Assembly: GCA_030770545.1 (NCBI GenBank)
Contig: CM061100.1
Span: 8,646,501 to 8,710,500, forward strand
DNA length: 64,000 nt
Reading direction: 5' to 3'
Origin: Macropodus opercularis
Lineage: Eukaryota; Chordata; Actinopteri; Anabantiformes; Osphronemidae
Shown: positions 1 through 12,059 of the stretch, piece by piece
Layout of the letters: each line of letters begins with the position of its first letter
Position numbering within the stretch: the first letter of the stretch is position 1
Notes under the pieces: model-generated
Told to the model about the DNA's origin: nothing
The model's input: the letters and a program-made list of their open reading frames with translations, nothing else
Database searches by the model: none
Program-made: the position numbers and the translations under genes

Positions 1-1819
1 GAATGGCCTCAGCGCTGCCTGTGGCGTTTGTTTATCCAACATGCTGTAATGTTATGAGAACTGCTGCTTGGGTCCTGGATACAGGTTCTAATGTAAATAT
101 TGATGTAAAATGTCATCTAAGGCTTACCATATGTTTCTTTTTAATTTCAGCCACTAATTCTATAGAGGGGTCCCATTTTAAGGAATATCCCTGCTGTGGC
201 CTGTCTGTTCTGTCTGAGGACGAGTGTGGGGAGAGAGAGGGTTGGCGTTAAACAAGGCCAATTAACCTTAGGAAAGATCGATGCATTGGACATGTAACTC
301 ATATAACACATTTTTACTTAAACTCGTACAGTAACAGTAACAGTAACTTATTTAAATCCAGTCTCCTTCACTCCACTGAGTCCTGCCCGCCCTGCTCAAC
401 ATGTTGTCATCGTAGATAAAAATGAACGAATGGTTCAGATTCATATCAAATAATCAAAGTGAAGTAAAGGCAAACCTATTATTTACATGTAATATGTTTA
501 TGTTTTAAATATGTTTTAGCCATAACCTGTTAAAAAAGTTATATTATGAATATGTTCTATAAACATATTTAAACGTTTCTTAGGCAGGCCACAGCTAATT
601 CGTGACCCTCCAACCCAGTTGTCCAGTGTATGAATGTTGCTGCAGCTATAGTTACTTGTGAATGAGAGCTTTCAGGTCTGTCTTTGCTCTTTATCTCTGC
701 AATCTCCTCTGTCTCAGTGCTGCTGGAAAGCCCTACAGTGCACATATTGTACATGGGTGTACACACTTATGACCAGTTTCATTTAAAATGTATTAACTTG
801 GCTTGAATAAATAATCAGTGGAAATAAAAGTCAGATGTCACAGATATCCCTCCAGAAACACGTTTCTTAAGCTGTGGGTTTCTGAGACGTGTTCAGTGTC
901 ACACACAAAACCATGTAGAAAAAAACTCATCTACTGAAGCTCAATCATCGAAGGGGGTCATATTAAAGATTTGATCCAAAAATAGCCTTGTGTAGTAGGA
1001 GCAAAGGGCATTTGGATTTGCTGTGAGATAACAAATAACCCGAAAAAGTGCGGTTGTGTAATTCAACGTGTTCAACAAAGCTGTGTAAGGAAAACATCTG
1101 TGAAAGCAACGTGGCAAAACTAAATGCAAACCAGTGCAGTAATTATCGTGTGTGTTTTGTTTTGAAATAAATATGGAAAAACAGGAAATATGGAAGCAGT
1201 TTGGCACTGGGGTGAGTCCCAGCCTCGTCCTCTCTGAATCTACACATGACACCACGAGAAATCCACAAATCATTCAAACGAGAAATTCTACTTTCTCTTT
1301 TGACAAATGCAGTTTTAAATTAGTCGATTAGTTTAGTATAATTGAGTCTAAAGGTTAAGTTTGATATGAATTTGGATAATTTTCCGTCTGCAGCAGCAGG
1401 TTTGACCAGGTTTTTTTGATAAAAAAACAAAAAAACAAAACAAATCAACAAACCTTTTGATGAACTGCCATTAATAAAAAACAGTTGCTGGATGATGAAT
1501 GAATGATGAATCAATTTTAATCACGAAGGAAAACAACAAAAGTTTGAAACTGGCCGCATGTGCAGCTGTACAATTGTTTCATATTATGAGACTTTCATCT
1601 TTCATTTTCTGGTATGTTGTCTAAGGACACTCTAAAGTGCAAGACATGCTCCGGTCTCGTAAATCGCAAAAAGAAACTATAAAAGCCACAGAAATATCAA
1701 GAGTAGAGAGGCTGTCACTTGTTGTCATATATTTTTCTTCTTTTGCTGATTTTTTGTTTTTTTTAGTTAAGAATGAAAAAGCAGAATCGATGCTTTACTA
1801 ATTTGCACGTTTACGTATT

Positions 1820-1839
1820 AGTGTGTGTGTGTGTGTGTG
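1820..1839. repeat. (TG)n microsatellite
   Basis: About ten TG units in the intron. Simple repeat, likely length-polymorphic. Confidence 0.9.
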
Positions 1840-2089
1840 CTTGTGAATGGTATTATGTGCCTTTGATGTCCGCCCACCCCTCTGAGGCCCTACATTGTGC
1901 TGAACAGCTCCATTTGTCCCACCTTAATCCCCTGACGTAAACTCACATAAATCACATGGAGTATTTTCTAGACGTGGGCAGGCTGGAAACCTCCATCACT
2001 GTCTCCCTGTGACAGCTCTTATGTGTCGCTGTATTGATTTTGATTATTGCTTAGGTAAAATAGACACATTTCTCTTGCATCAACCTCTT

Positions 2090-2360
2090 GCACTTCGCTG
2101 TGACACAGTGGGGCAAGTTTCGGCCCTTGAAGTTCTAGGGATGAAGCGGCATCATGGCACCCATAGCACATCTAGGCCAAGCTCTCTCTGTCAATGGCTG
2201 AGGGCCAGATTAAAGTGCCAGGGCTCATTGTTTACACAGCTCTTTGGTGCCACGGCTGAGGAGAGCCAAACAATGGTTCCCCTGCTCCCCTTTGTCACAG
2301 TGAGGGGAAGAATGGAGACCTCTTGACATGGCAACCTGAAGCCTCAATGCCCCCACTTCA
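2090..2360. promoter_or_regulatory. Candidate intronic conserved non-coding element
   Basis: Repeat-free stretch of balanced composition. It carries a forkhead-type TGTTTAC at 2229-2235 and a SOX-type ACAATGG near 2270. An open frame of 105 codons crosses it but looks incidental. Calling it regulatory is inference from texture; no conservation data are available. Confidence 0.3.
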
Positions 2361-2658
2361 CCTAGCTGAAAGGGTCAGAGCAAGAAAGAGAGGAGGTTAG
2401 GGTTGAGGAAGAGGGAGATGGTCGAGACGAACGTGCAATGGGAAGAAAGAAGGTATGAGATGACCGAGGAAAAGGAAAAGGAATAGAAAGAGAGAAAGGG
2501 CGTCATGATAAAGATGTACGACGATGCTTTAGAACAGCTGGTCAGCTCGAAGAAATGGAGACGATTCCGTTCCGTGTCAGGTTTTAAAAGTACAGGAATG
2601 TAGCCTGTTTATTTATATGATTACGAGGACGTTCTGACTTCATCTTTTTTGGTTGCAG

Positions 2659-2749
2659 GTCATTTTCTTGGCAACAACACCGTCATTGATGTGCTTCGTC
2701 GCCAGGGATACGAGGTGGAGCACACCCCTGCTGGGCAGCCCATCAGCAG
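2659..2749 (+). CDS. trabd2b: Tiki-family TraB-domain protease, internal exon (end of TraB domain)
   Basis: Encodes the end of the TraB/GumN-type domain of a Tiki protein, a membrane-tethered metalloprotease that removes N-terminal residues from Wnt ligands and so inactivates them in the secretory pathway or at the cell surface. The exon begins with the last two bases of a glycine codon, then HFLGNN and VIDVLRRQGYEVEH. The first full codon, CAT at 2661-2663, is the histidine of the second G-x-x-H motif that the family needs for activity; the preceding residues sit in the previous exon. Borders are GCAG before and GTACC after, and the exon ends two bases into an arginine codon, in phase with the exon at 3850. 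I favour trabd2b (tiki2) over trabd2a because a long gene desert follows, as downstream of human TRABD2B; the family call is firmer than the paralogue call. Confidence 0.85.
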
Positions 2750-3849
2750 GTACCTTCACTGTTGCAATATCCACATTTACAAGAGACATGAGAGGACAGA
2801 GGTCCCAGGAACAGAGAAGCAGCTTATCTGAAGAAGAAAAAATATTATTTTTATGTTATGTTATACATTAGGTTTGATTCTGTTCAACTCTGGGACCCAT
2901 ATTTTATCATTTAGGTGAGTGTAAGGTTTCACGTCCCTGCCACGTTTCACACAGTAACTTTTGCCTCACGGCCCTGACGGGGAAAATATTTCTCTCAACT
3001 TTTTCACTGACTGGTTTTTAAATGGGAAATAATGATCCAAGTACAGTAAGCGCAGCTCCGTAGCTGGTCTGTGTTTACATGTCGCCCCAAAACAGATGTT
3101 GAAGCTGCGTTTAAGCCCCACGTCGTCTCTGTCGAGGGAGTAGGTTTCATCGCTTGATTCTGAAGTTTGCCATAGTTTTATCATGCACCACAAATAATGC
3201 TAAATTAAAAAAAAATGTTACATTTGGTGCACATGAGGTGAAATACATATACATTCCTCACATGCAAGAAAAACATTTCTTAATAAAGAAATGCGAAAAA
3301 AAACAAAAAAACAAACAAACTTCACTGATGAGGGTTGTTTTGGGAGTTTTTGCATGTCAGTGGTTGTTCCCGCTAAATAGATGGCGACGCAGATAAATCC
3401 CCAGTGGCCACCAGTGAAGTGTTGTTGAAAAGGCCAACTTACAAGCAGGGTTAATGCCTCCCGCTGCGAAGCATGTAGTGCAGTCTACCATGGCGCGCGG
3501 TGCGGGTGGCTATCTCAGTGAAGATCTTTGTTCTTGTTCTGTGAATGAACGAGAGAATCGACTTTCACACACAAACCTGCCGTCTGATGTGGGGATTGTG
3601 AACCTGCGATGAACTCGCACGTGACGTGATGCAAAACCTGGGCCGGCGTCTGTACAATACGAAAGCTATATGTGATGATCAGCGTGTCTGATCAAACAGA
3701 CGACTTGTAGGCTTTACTCATGTTTACTCATAATCTTGGATATGTTCTCTATTAGACTGTATTTTTGTTGGAACATCCACAGTATCTTGCTCTTCCTTTT
3801 CTTCTTTCATTCGAAAGAATCTCACCTTCCTGTGGTGTTTATCCTTCAG
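2750..3849 (+). other. trabd2b: Intron between Tiki exons (1.1 kb)
   Basis: GT at 2750 and TTCAG ending at 3849. It splits an arginine codon after its second base. Nothing else is clear inside: open frames 2966-3193 and 3154-3396 are incidental, and there is an A-rich run near 3296-3320. Confidence 0.85.
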
Positions 3850-4113
3850 GAGGTCGTCGTCCAGACCGGAATCGGAGGACCACCATGATGAGTCCCCTCT
3901 CCTCGAGCCTTTCTTTCACGAGCTCCCTCACAAAGAGGAGGATCAGGGGCGTCCCCTGGAGGAGGATCTCTTACCCCACATGCTTCTGCCACCAGATAGC
4001 CTGGAGCTGCTGGAGAAGGCAGAGAAGAAGATGCTGAAGAAGAGGAGGAGGAACAAGCAGAAGAAACAGAGGCACCGGCATTTTAATGATCTTTGGGTTC
4101 GCATCGAGGAGAG
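3850..4113 (+). CDS. trabd2b: Tiki-family protease, exon for acidic/basic juxtamembrane linker
   Basis: This 264-bp exon continues the frame from 2749 and ends two bases into a codon (AG|gt at 4113/4114). It encodes the poorly conserved linker between the TraB domain and the membrane anchor. The linker opens Ser/Arg-rich (RRSSSRPESEDHHDE), is then acidic and leucine-rich, and turns strongly basic (KKMLKKRRRNKQKKQRHRH). It ends in HFNDLWVRIEER. The NDLWVRIEE segment after a basic run is the part of the tail I recall as most alike between vertebrate Tiki proteins, and it makes the family call secure. A shifted 90-codon open frame over the same bases (3765-4037) is a shadow. Confidence 0.85.
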
Positions 4114-5752
4114 GTAAGATGAAGGGATATTAAAAGTCTCTTGTTTCTGTGTCTCAACAGTAAAAGCTTATAGAAAGCAAGAGGAAGTTATGGTAGTAGT
4201 AGAATAGGGAAACGCAATCTCCATAGAATCAAGCTGGTTTGATGCTGCAGGCTCAAACAGTCAGCATATCACATCACTGGACTCATGCAGGCTCGTCCAC
4301 ACGGGCCCTGCAACGTGGGATGAGTCCAAACTAGTCCCTGGCTGGTGTATTAGTGTCCTGGATGTGAAAGTAGCAGCCTGGGAATTCCTACCGAGTATCT
4401 GGTTTGGGTCTGACGGTAGCTCCAGGCAGGGAGTAACCGGACAACGAAACAAGCTCACCTTTCAGACGTCTGCGCAAGGTGTGGCCTGCCATGATTTCAC
4501 TCACACGTTGCGAGGGCAAACCTTTTAGTATTTTCCTGGACACGATTGTGCATGTTCAGTGATACCTATGGGTGAATTTAAGTATCCAATTTACCCAGCA
4601 CACACAAAAAAAAGATGGGGAAGTAAACACGGACACCTCGCTGTTAAATTACTAATAACAACTTAAATACATGCCTCACTGTCCGATTGTTCCTTTAGAG
4701 AAGTTGAATTAAGGACAGATTCAGCTTAAGTCATAGTGAGTGAGTTTTGCATCTTAGTCAAGTCATAAAATGTGAAAATTGATCATTATTAGGGTCACAC
4801 TCGCTTATTTTGTAATGATGGAAAGAAAGCGTCTGTTCTTCAGACACAGAGGAGGTTTGTGAGCGTTTGCGTACATCATGCCTCCAGAATGTTTTCTCTC
4901 CCTCGCAGCCCTCGTATTTTCAGCAGAAAGGAAACAGACCGTTTGTGTACACGCACGTCTTTGTATATTTTGATGTCTGAAAAGGTGAGAAGAGAAGTGA
5001 GAAGAGCCGAAGCTCCAACCGGGCCACAGCGCTCTGTTGTGTTTGATGCCCGGGCATCGAGTCCACGAGCCCGCGCTGCTTTATATCGTCCATAAATACC
5101 CCTCAGCTTTCTCTGAACATTTAAATACACCCTGAATTTTTGAAAACTTTCACTTGTCACTGATTATGTTGTGGCTTTTCGTTGACTGGGTTTCGAACAT
5201 TCAAACTTTTCCAGCTTCTTCAGTTAAAGAGACATTAAAGCCAAAGATCACTTCTCCACAGTGATGTCGCTAAACGCACTCATTTCTCACTCAGAAATGA
5301 AGGGCATGTGGAACTGGTGTGATTTACTTACGTGAGACCTCTTCTCATTCTTCTAAAACCCAGTTCCACTCAAAATATCCCCCAATAAAACATTACCCAG
5401 TAAAATACTTTATCTTGAAATCATTTTGTACAATAAAGTATTGTGTGTAACTCTTGCAGCCTTCTTGTGTCTGGAGAGGAACTTTGTTTTGCTTGGCTTC
5501 ATTAAAACCACAGCAGCACTGCGGGCTTGGCATTGAACAGAAGAATTTATTTAATTGCCAGACTTATTTAGAAAAAGATAAAGACAGATATAATGTGTAA
5601 AATGAAGAGGCAGACATTTTAGCTTTATATAGGTAGAAATCTCTTCTGATTGGTCTGTACTATAAATAGTTCTCCTCACAGTCCAAGTTATGAAAATACA
5701 ACACGTGAACGTTTTCGTCCAGTTCGTATTTACTTTTATTCACTCTCCACAG
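4114..5752 (+). other. trabd2b: Last intron of the Tiki gene (1.6 kb)
   Basis: Begins GTAAG at 4114 and ends CTCCACAG at 5752, both standard borders. It splits the codon after its second base (AG|C, serine). No exon, RNA gene or clear repeat inside; several short open frames on both strands are incidental. Confidence 0.8.
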
Positions 5753-5951
5753 CGCTATGGCCCAGTCTCCACCGCCCCCACTGGTTCGCATCATCAACGG
5801 TTACATCACAGTGCAGCCACCTGAGAGATCCCACAGCCGCCACCACCGCATACCTTCAGCATCACCCACATCCTCATTCTCATCTTCTTTCCTGTTGTTC
5901 CTCTGCGCATTGCTCACAGTGATCCCACAGATGTGCGCTACGCTCCTCTAG
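5753..5951 (+). CDS. trabd2b: Tiki-family protease, terminal exon with C-terminal membrane anchor
   Basis: Encodes the last 65 residues plus a TAG stop at 5949-5951. The order is a proline-rich start (AMAQSPPPPLVRIINGY), a His/Arg patch (ERSHSRHHR), a serine-rich stretch, and a hydrophobic run (FLLFLCALLTVIPQMCATLL) ending at the stop. A C-terminal anchor with almost no cytoplasmic tail fits Tiki proteins, which are held at the membrane by their C-terminus; the sequence would also allow GPI-signal processing. An overlapping frame with more residues (5650-5922) is a shadow, because only this frame joins in phase to the exon ending at 4113. Together the three exons give about 183 residues, roughly the last third of a protein that is about 500 residues in vertebrates. 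Confidence 0.85.
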
Positions 5952-6545
5952 TGGAGCTTTTTTTTGGGGGGGGGCTCTATAAAAACCGGTTTTCAGTATA
6001 AACTCTTGCACATGGTTGGTTTCAGATGTCAGCTCTCGAAGTTAGATCTGATCATGCATCGCAAGACATCAGGGAGGCTGTGAGTGTGTAATGACTCTCA
6101 AAAAATGGAAGCGCATGGAGATAGGATATGAAATCAACTGGAGGAGTCAGGTACCAGTACACGCTGTGGTTATTGGATTAAGGAAGGCTTGTGTTTTCAA
6201 GACTAGAATGTGTATTTTAAACGGAGCCCATTACTGGCCATGTGATTTTACAGAACCTGACCCGAGGTTTTGCAGACGGCTTCGTTGAGTCTCAGTTGTT
6301 TTCCATCCACAACAGGACAGAGAAGCCGCACGAAAGAAAAGAGAAAGCTCATAAAACAGGAGGTATTATCGGGCATATCGCAGAGATTACGGTGAGATGA
6401 TCTTCCAGGGGAACCTCTGTGAAACTTTAGCGTCTCTGAGATTGCAAACACTTCCTAAAGTGTTCAGGGAACGGACTTGAGAGCATCATTAAAACCACTG
6501 CTGGATATAAAATACCTTCAACAATAACTGGAACCATATGTCCTT

Positions 6546-6584
6546 TGTGTGTGTGTGTGTGAGTGTGAGTGTGAGTGTGAGTGA
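6546..6584. repeat. (TG)n / (GTGA)n compound microsatellite
   Basis: TG units grading into GAGTGT units within the presumed 3' UTR, so it would be transcribed. Confidence 0.85.
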
Positions 6585-6688
6585 GACGAAATCTACCAGC
6601 TCTTAAACCCCCCTGGCCGAGCAAACAGGTGTTCCACTTCAGAACTTAATTTATTCTTCCATTTTAGAAGAATGCTGCAAAAAAAGAA

Positions 6689-6702
6689 GGGGGGGGGGGG
6701 GG
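6689..6702. repeat. Poly-G tract in 3' UTR
   Basis: Run of about 14 G after AAAAAAGAA. Its length is also prone to sequencing error. Confidence 0.8.
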
Positions 6703-7182
6703 ACGTGTACATACTGTTTCTAAATATTAGAGATGTATTTTAGAATTATACAAAAATTAAAATAATTTTGCTGTTGTTTATATAAATATATAAATAGGTA
6801 CGCAGTATATTTTTGAAAACACACCAGAAACTAACCACCATAGCTCCTCTCTTGTGTCTCACTGAAATGGAAGGGACATTTGATTGTGTTGTATATTATG
6901 TATCAGTGTTATCACTTTTCGCTGCGTGTGTTTGATGGAATGGCTTCATGTTAATGTGTGTATGCTCGGTGACCATTTGTTTAATTTATTTAACTCCTCT
7001 AGTTTGGATGTAGATCATATGAAAGGTTCTCTGTTTTAAGACATGTTTTGTGTCACCATAATGTTATGTCTAAAAGGTTTATCTATGATTTCTAAGGCAA
7101 TAAGAGCATACAGCACATTGCTTTAGGCCTTTCACATTTCACTTATGGCATGAGATGATTGTAATAGTATTACCATGAAAAC

Positions 7183-7188
7183 AATAAA
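7183..7188 (+). terminator. trabd2b: Polyadenylation signal AATAAA
   Basis: Canonical hexamer about 1.23 kb after the stop codon, followed within 40 bases by T-rich sequence. It is the first AATAAA downstream of the stop that I found, so it is the likely 3' end of the transcript. Confidence 0.6.
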
Positions 7189-9569
7189 ATATTTATCTAG
7201 ATTCAAAGCTGATTTCCTTCATGATGCAAAATAAAATCAGAGCGGAAATGAACTGGACGACAGCTCTGGGAGCCCTCGAGGCCCAGTTATACCATGCGTC
7301 GACCTATTGAATCGAATTGAACCTTTTGAAGGTAGATCTCCAGAGAAGACCGTAGGATTCAGCGTCCATGTGCCCAGGTAGCAGCCGTCTGACCTTTATG
7401 AAACGCTTACCACGAAAGCCACCGGTTCATTTCCAGACGCCACGGGATGTTTACCTTAGAAGATTAATGCACATGTCACGTGAAGACAAAGTATAGTAGT
7501 AGTAGTTCATAAGGGGCATCATGCTAATTACTGTCCAGAACAAAATCATAGAGGGCTACACAGACTCTGGCCTCCTGTGCCAAGTCAGGGTTCAGGCCGT
7601 GTTTATGTGATGGTAATGTGCTGTGTTACGGCTGCTGCTCAAAGCCCTTTGATGTGAGCACGTGGCCCCGCTCGGCCCCATGTACCGTAGGTGGGTCCTG
7701 CAGGAAACAAACAGGAAGGCAGATATACAGGAAACGAGGGCTAATTGATTTGTTATATCAACAGGAAAAGGAAAGCGAATTGACTTGTTAGGTTGCACTT
7801 TGATTGTGTGCTAGCAGGAGAAAAGAGAAGAGGTCAGCGCATGACTGATGTTCATGAGCAGCGCTTGGACAGGAAAGCTGTGTCGGCGTAGTTAGTGAGG
7901 CGCAAGCGTCTAAGAGTCTCTTTCTGATTTGATTTTTTTTTTAACCCTGAACACATTTAGTATTGTTCATATTGTTTTCATTGATTTCATTTTGCTTATG
8001 AAAGTTTGATGCATCAGGTGGCTTTTCCCGACCTTTCCAGCGAACTGGCTTCATTACTAAGGCCGTAGCCGTAGACTGCGCAACAAAACATGACGCTCAC
8101 ATCATTCCAAGCAGAACGTCTAAACAAGAGGGTCTGCTCAGCTCTGTGTAACATAAAACTTTCAAAACAGCAGGACGTGTAAGTCACTCAGTCACTCCAT
8201 AAAAGAATAAACAAACAAAGGTGCAGGTCGCTCCTCTAATTGCCTCCTGTTAAGTGCTTTTGCTGACAGACGTTTCAGCTCATTTGCTCAGAATCAGGAA
8301 CGTCACGTGAAAAACGACGCGCGTTCCATAAGTCAGTCTCCAACTCAAGCAATAGTATTTCATCTAGTTGCTATTTGAGAGAACTGTTCGATGAGCCGCC
8401 TTTGACACAACACGTTCAGCTCCATCACACATCGCGACTTCACACATAACGTAAGGAAAGAAGGACGATGTAAAATAAGAGAATGTCTTCAGAGGACTGG
8501 ATGTGGGGTTGCCAGATTGGACAAAGAAAAACCTGCTGGAATTGAAAGCAGATGTTCATGCAGACATCTGTTTCCTGTGCAGCAGAAAAGCCGACTGCAT
8601 TCAATGAAGATGGAACAGTGGACACACTGTGGGTTAGTAAGTTTGATTCAAGGTGCGATGTCACACGCGTTCAAGCGTTTGTAAGCATAGTCATACTTTC
8701 TCTAACGGCGCAATCGGCAATTCTCATCTGTTTACGATGACTTTAATAGTCCCATTAGCTCCCACTTACCCAGTCATGCTTCATCATGCTTTCATCCATT
8801 CGCCACAGTCCCCGTTTCAAGTCACTCTGTCATTGTTAAAACAAGCCCGGCGTGTTATTGTTTATCTGATAAAGTTCTGCTCGCTGCCTCACGCTGTTGC
8901 ACAAATAAATCTATGAGTGAAGGGCAGGTCTCGCCGCATCGGCCTGGTGCTAACGGAGGCCTATAGTAATAAGTGGCTCGCTGACTGAGTGCTCAGTATA
9001 TTTACACAGTAAATCTCTTCAGGGTTAAATATAATAAGTTATGAGTGCAGACTGGGGCCTTTCGCTCTATATTAGAACTGAACTGTTTTCTTAGATTGTC
9101 CATTAACGTGTTTCCACAGACCCAGAAAGGGAAAAACAGAGGAGCTATTCTTTCCGCTTTTGTTTTTGTCTGACTTACACAATAATCAAACAGTGTACGA
9201 TTACACAGAACAAGGATGTGATTCCATATCACAGAAATTCATGCAAGAAAAGGTTTCGATTTACAATAGTTACAAAACACATTTTCTGTGACATTTACTT
9301 TTGAATCACTTTACAGAGAACCCGCAGGACGCCTGCATCCATTAGCTCTGAGTATAAATGATTCCTCACATCCTATGTAGTAGCTGAGAGATGTCAAGAG
9401 GCGTCTATTCCTCTTCGGTTTTATGCAGCTTTGATGAAAAGAGCAGTTCTCATGGTTCTTGCCTCCTCTGTGCAAAACTGAACACAGACGTTCTCCAAAG
9501 TTCAAGGACAATGAAAGATATGTGAGCCATCCGAAAATAATCTAAAATACATTTTTAATGTCAACACAG

Positions 9570-9587
9570 AACACACACACACACACT
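9570..9587. repeat. (AC)n microsatellite
   Basis: Nine AC units in intergenic sequence. Confidence 0.85.
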
Positions 9588-9678
9588 AATATAATCATGA
9601 ATAGTAAATATTTGTAATAAAAGTGGACAAATAAGCTTTAAGATTAAAGCTGAGTTAAGTTTCTCTTGAATAAAAGCA

Positions 9679-9697
9679 ACAAAACAAAACAAAACAC
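9679..9697. repeat. (AAAAC)n short tandem repeat
   Basis: About four units of AAAAC in AT-rich sequence. Confidence 0.8.
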
Positions 9698-9794
9698 TTT
9701 TTATCTATATTTTGGTTCAATACGAGCGAAAAACACAGTCACACCTGTAGTGGAGACACAGGCAGGGTCTGAGTGTGTGTGGTGACCTGTCGCC

Positions 9795-9893
9795 CAACAG
9801 CTGGAAGGATCTGGATTTGAATGCGCCGGCGTCTCCGGCTTCCTGCTGCAGTCCCTGTTTATTGGTGACTCTAAACTGTCCATAGGTCAGGTT
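9795..9893 (+). repeat. Degraded teleost interspersed-repeat fragment
   Basis: The order 'ATCTGGATTTGAATGC', 'TCTCCGGCTTCCTGCTGCAG', 'TTGGTGACTCTAAACTGTCC', 'ATAGGTCAG' follows a very common fish interspersed repeat, with internal deletions. It belongs to the same family and orientation as the copy at 43863-44045. I recognise the text pattern but cannot assign a repeat-library name. Confidence 0.5.
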
Positions 9894-12059
9894 TTAGGGA
9901 TGATCGTCTGTAGCCTATAGACACATTGTCTTCAAATACCCAGTTTACATTTCGTGTTAGTTTGAGAATGTCCTGCTGCCCCCTGCAGGCGGGTTGAGGT
10001 ACATTTTTCAGTTTCACCACGACGCCTTGTCAGCAGATTCTTATTCAGATGTGCGTCAGTTATTGAGCTGCAAACCACAGAGGTGTCTTGTCTTTACATT
10101 AAAATAACCGATTACATCACAAGGCTGTGGAGAAAAGAATAAAGTGAAGAGGTTGGTTTACTGTTATCGCTCCCTCATTAATGTAGAAAGAGATTTTATC
10201 TTTGGCTGCAGCTTTTCACAGCTCATGTTGTTAGTTTTGGGGTTTATTTTCATCTTTATTGTCCCCTGAGTGGCAATTAGTTTTACTGCACAAGCTACAT
10301 AAAAGATAAGAAAGAGGACAGATGGATGGTGGCACCACTGTAAAAAAGAAACACAAAAATAATTCCCAAGTAGCTTTACACGCAATGTGTAAAACGACGT
10401 CATTTGACCTGTTACATGTGACGTTTAAAGGATTTATCACTTGCATCAGTGCCTTTATATTTTGACTGAGCTCTAATGTGCTGTACCATGTTATTTACTC
10501 ACTCATGTGACACATGTTGAATATGATCATTTAGATACATAGTAAAACGTTGGTTCCTACATGAACCAGTCTCTCATGACGGGTGGGAACAAACGTGTCG
10601 TAATGAAAATGAAAATGAACTACACGCACCTTTGTGACTGAATGAATACGAAAGATTAATATTGTCTCAGCCAGTGTTTTTGAAAACAAATGTAGCCCGG
10701 TAACACGCATTATACATGCGGCACATTATGCTCCAGGCTCCATCTGGTGTCGCAATGACAGATCATAATGTAACAGGTAATTACGTGGTCATCACATGTC
10801 ATCATGCACGAAACCTGAGCCCTGGAGCTGCAGCAGTAAATGGGACCTCGTTTGTGTGAGTTGACGCACGAGGGCGTTTCATGCCCTGTCACAGCTAGAT
10901 GTGGAATTTGAATCATAATTTGAGATACTAACAACAGATACATATTAATAAAAACAAAAAAAAGCAAAAAACAACCTTTGAATGCCTCTAAATTACTCAT
11001 TTGAGTTTATCTTCTTTCCGAAAAGTTGATGTAAACGCAATATATTATCATTCAAACCTTATGATGTAAATAATGTTTGAGGGAGAGACCAATAAAAATA
11101 TATGAGTGACACCTACCACCACTAGTCCAGAGTAAAGAGGCCGCTTCTTCGACATCATTACGGATTTGATTGGACTCTCTGGACTCATTTGACTCGCTGT
11201 TCGTCTCACTTATCTGTTTTCATTTTTATATTTCAGATTACATTTACAGTCATTTTCCACTGCTGCTGCTGCTGCTGCTGCTGCTGTAGATTTCTCCATA
11301 AGAATCATTAAATTTTCATCTAGTCTATATACAGAGGCCACTGAACACATTTTATATGAGGTAGTGTACATTCTGTTATTTAGCGTTGGACCTTTACAGG
11401 CTGGAGTTTAGGCACCGATTTCAAGAAATGTCTTTAACCTTGAGGGAGTAAGATTCTTTTTACACATTTTAGCAGAGAGGCCAATTTGTGTTCCTACAGA
11501 GATATTAGTATGTAAATAGTTTATGTTCCGTCTTCATACACTGTGTGCTGCCTTCTTTTTCTTTTTGTTGGTGGCCCTGAGTGGAATTGATAACAAAACA
11601 TTCACCACAGCTGCAGCTTGTGCAGTTTAAGTGGGGACCGACGCTGAACTCCAGCCTCGCTGATGTTTTCCATACCGTAATTTGGGATTAGTATTCATCC
11701 ATCTAACCTTCATTTAGTCAGACGCATGTGTGGTATGAAGAAACAAGGCGTAAACACATCAACATTTGAATCACTGGGAGACTGGATCTAAGCAGTGGAT
11801 TTAGACGCATCAGACAAATAATTTTTCATCTTGATTTAAAAAATAATAAATCATATCTGTCTGTCTGTTGTTTTTTTCCTTCCTGCACCTTAGCAGCACT
11901 CACCTTGTCTGTCCCACAGATAAGCACGGTGACACCCCTGTGAACGTGCACTGCCTCTGCTCCCATCCACACCTGCCACCGCCCCGCGCTGCACCGGTGT
12001 GTCTTTCAAATGAGCATCTATTAAAATGCCATTATAAGAAATAGGGAGTGATGTTGTCC
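9894..12059. other. Intergenic, no gene recognised
   Basis: AT-rich unique sequence with a (CTG)9 tract at 11260-11287 and incidental short open frames. No splice-linked coding segment, RNA gene or clear transposon. Confidence 0.6.
11260..11287 (+). repeat. (CTG)9 trinucleotide repeat
   Basis: Nine perfect CTG/CAG units with no coding frame of interest around them. Confidence 0.9.

Larger units (their letters stand above)
1..2658 (+). other. trabd2b: Partial intron of the Tiki-family gene
   Basis: Sequence upstream of the first recognisable exon. It ends in a normal acceptor (T-rich run, then GCAG at 2655-2658). I see no earlier exon: the open frames here (for example 3-251 and 2009-2326) match nothing I recognise and do not join in phase to the exon at 2659. 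The 5' exons of the gene, with the signal peptide and most of the TraB domain, must lie left of the window. The intron holds a TG microsatellite near 1820 and a CNE-like block near 2090-2360. Confidence 0.7.
5952..7205 (+). other. trabd2b: Probable 3' UTR of the Tiki gene
   Basis: AT-rich sequence without coding potential, from the stop to just past the first AATAAA (7183-7188). It contains T8G9 right after the stop (5958-5974), a TG/GAGTG tract (6546-6584) and a G-run (6689-6702). The far end cannot be fixed without transcript data; a second AATAAA lies at 7230-7235. Confidence 0.6.
7206..9794. other. Intergenic, no clear feature
   Basis: Unique-looking sequence. Short open frames on both strands (up to 87 codons) show no recognisable domain, splice pattern or strand bias. 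It holds an (AC)n tract at 9570-9587 and an (AAAAC)n tract at 9679-9697. Confidence 0.6.

Noticed and set aside
3765..4037. 90-codon open frame over the Tiki middle exon
   Set aside because: Shifted frame. The frame that joins both neighbouring exons in phase gives the acidic/basic linker and NDLWVRIEER instead.
5650..5922. 90-codon open frame over the Tiki last exon
   Set aside because: Starts inside the intron in a frame that does not join the exon ending at 4113.
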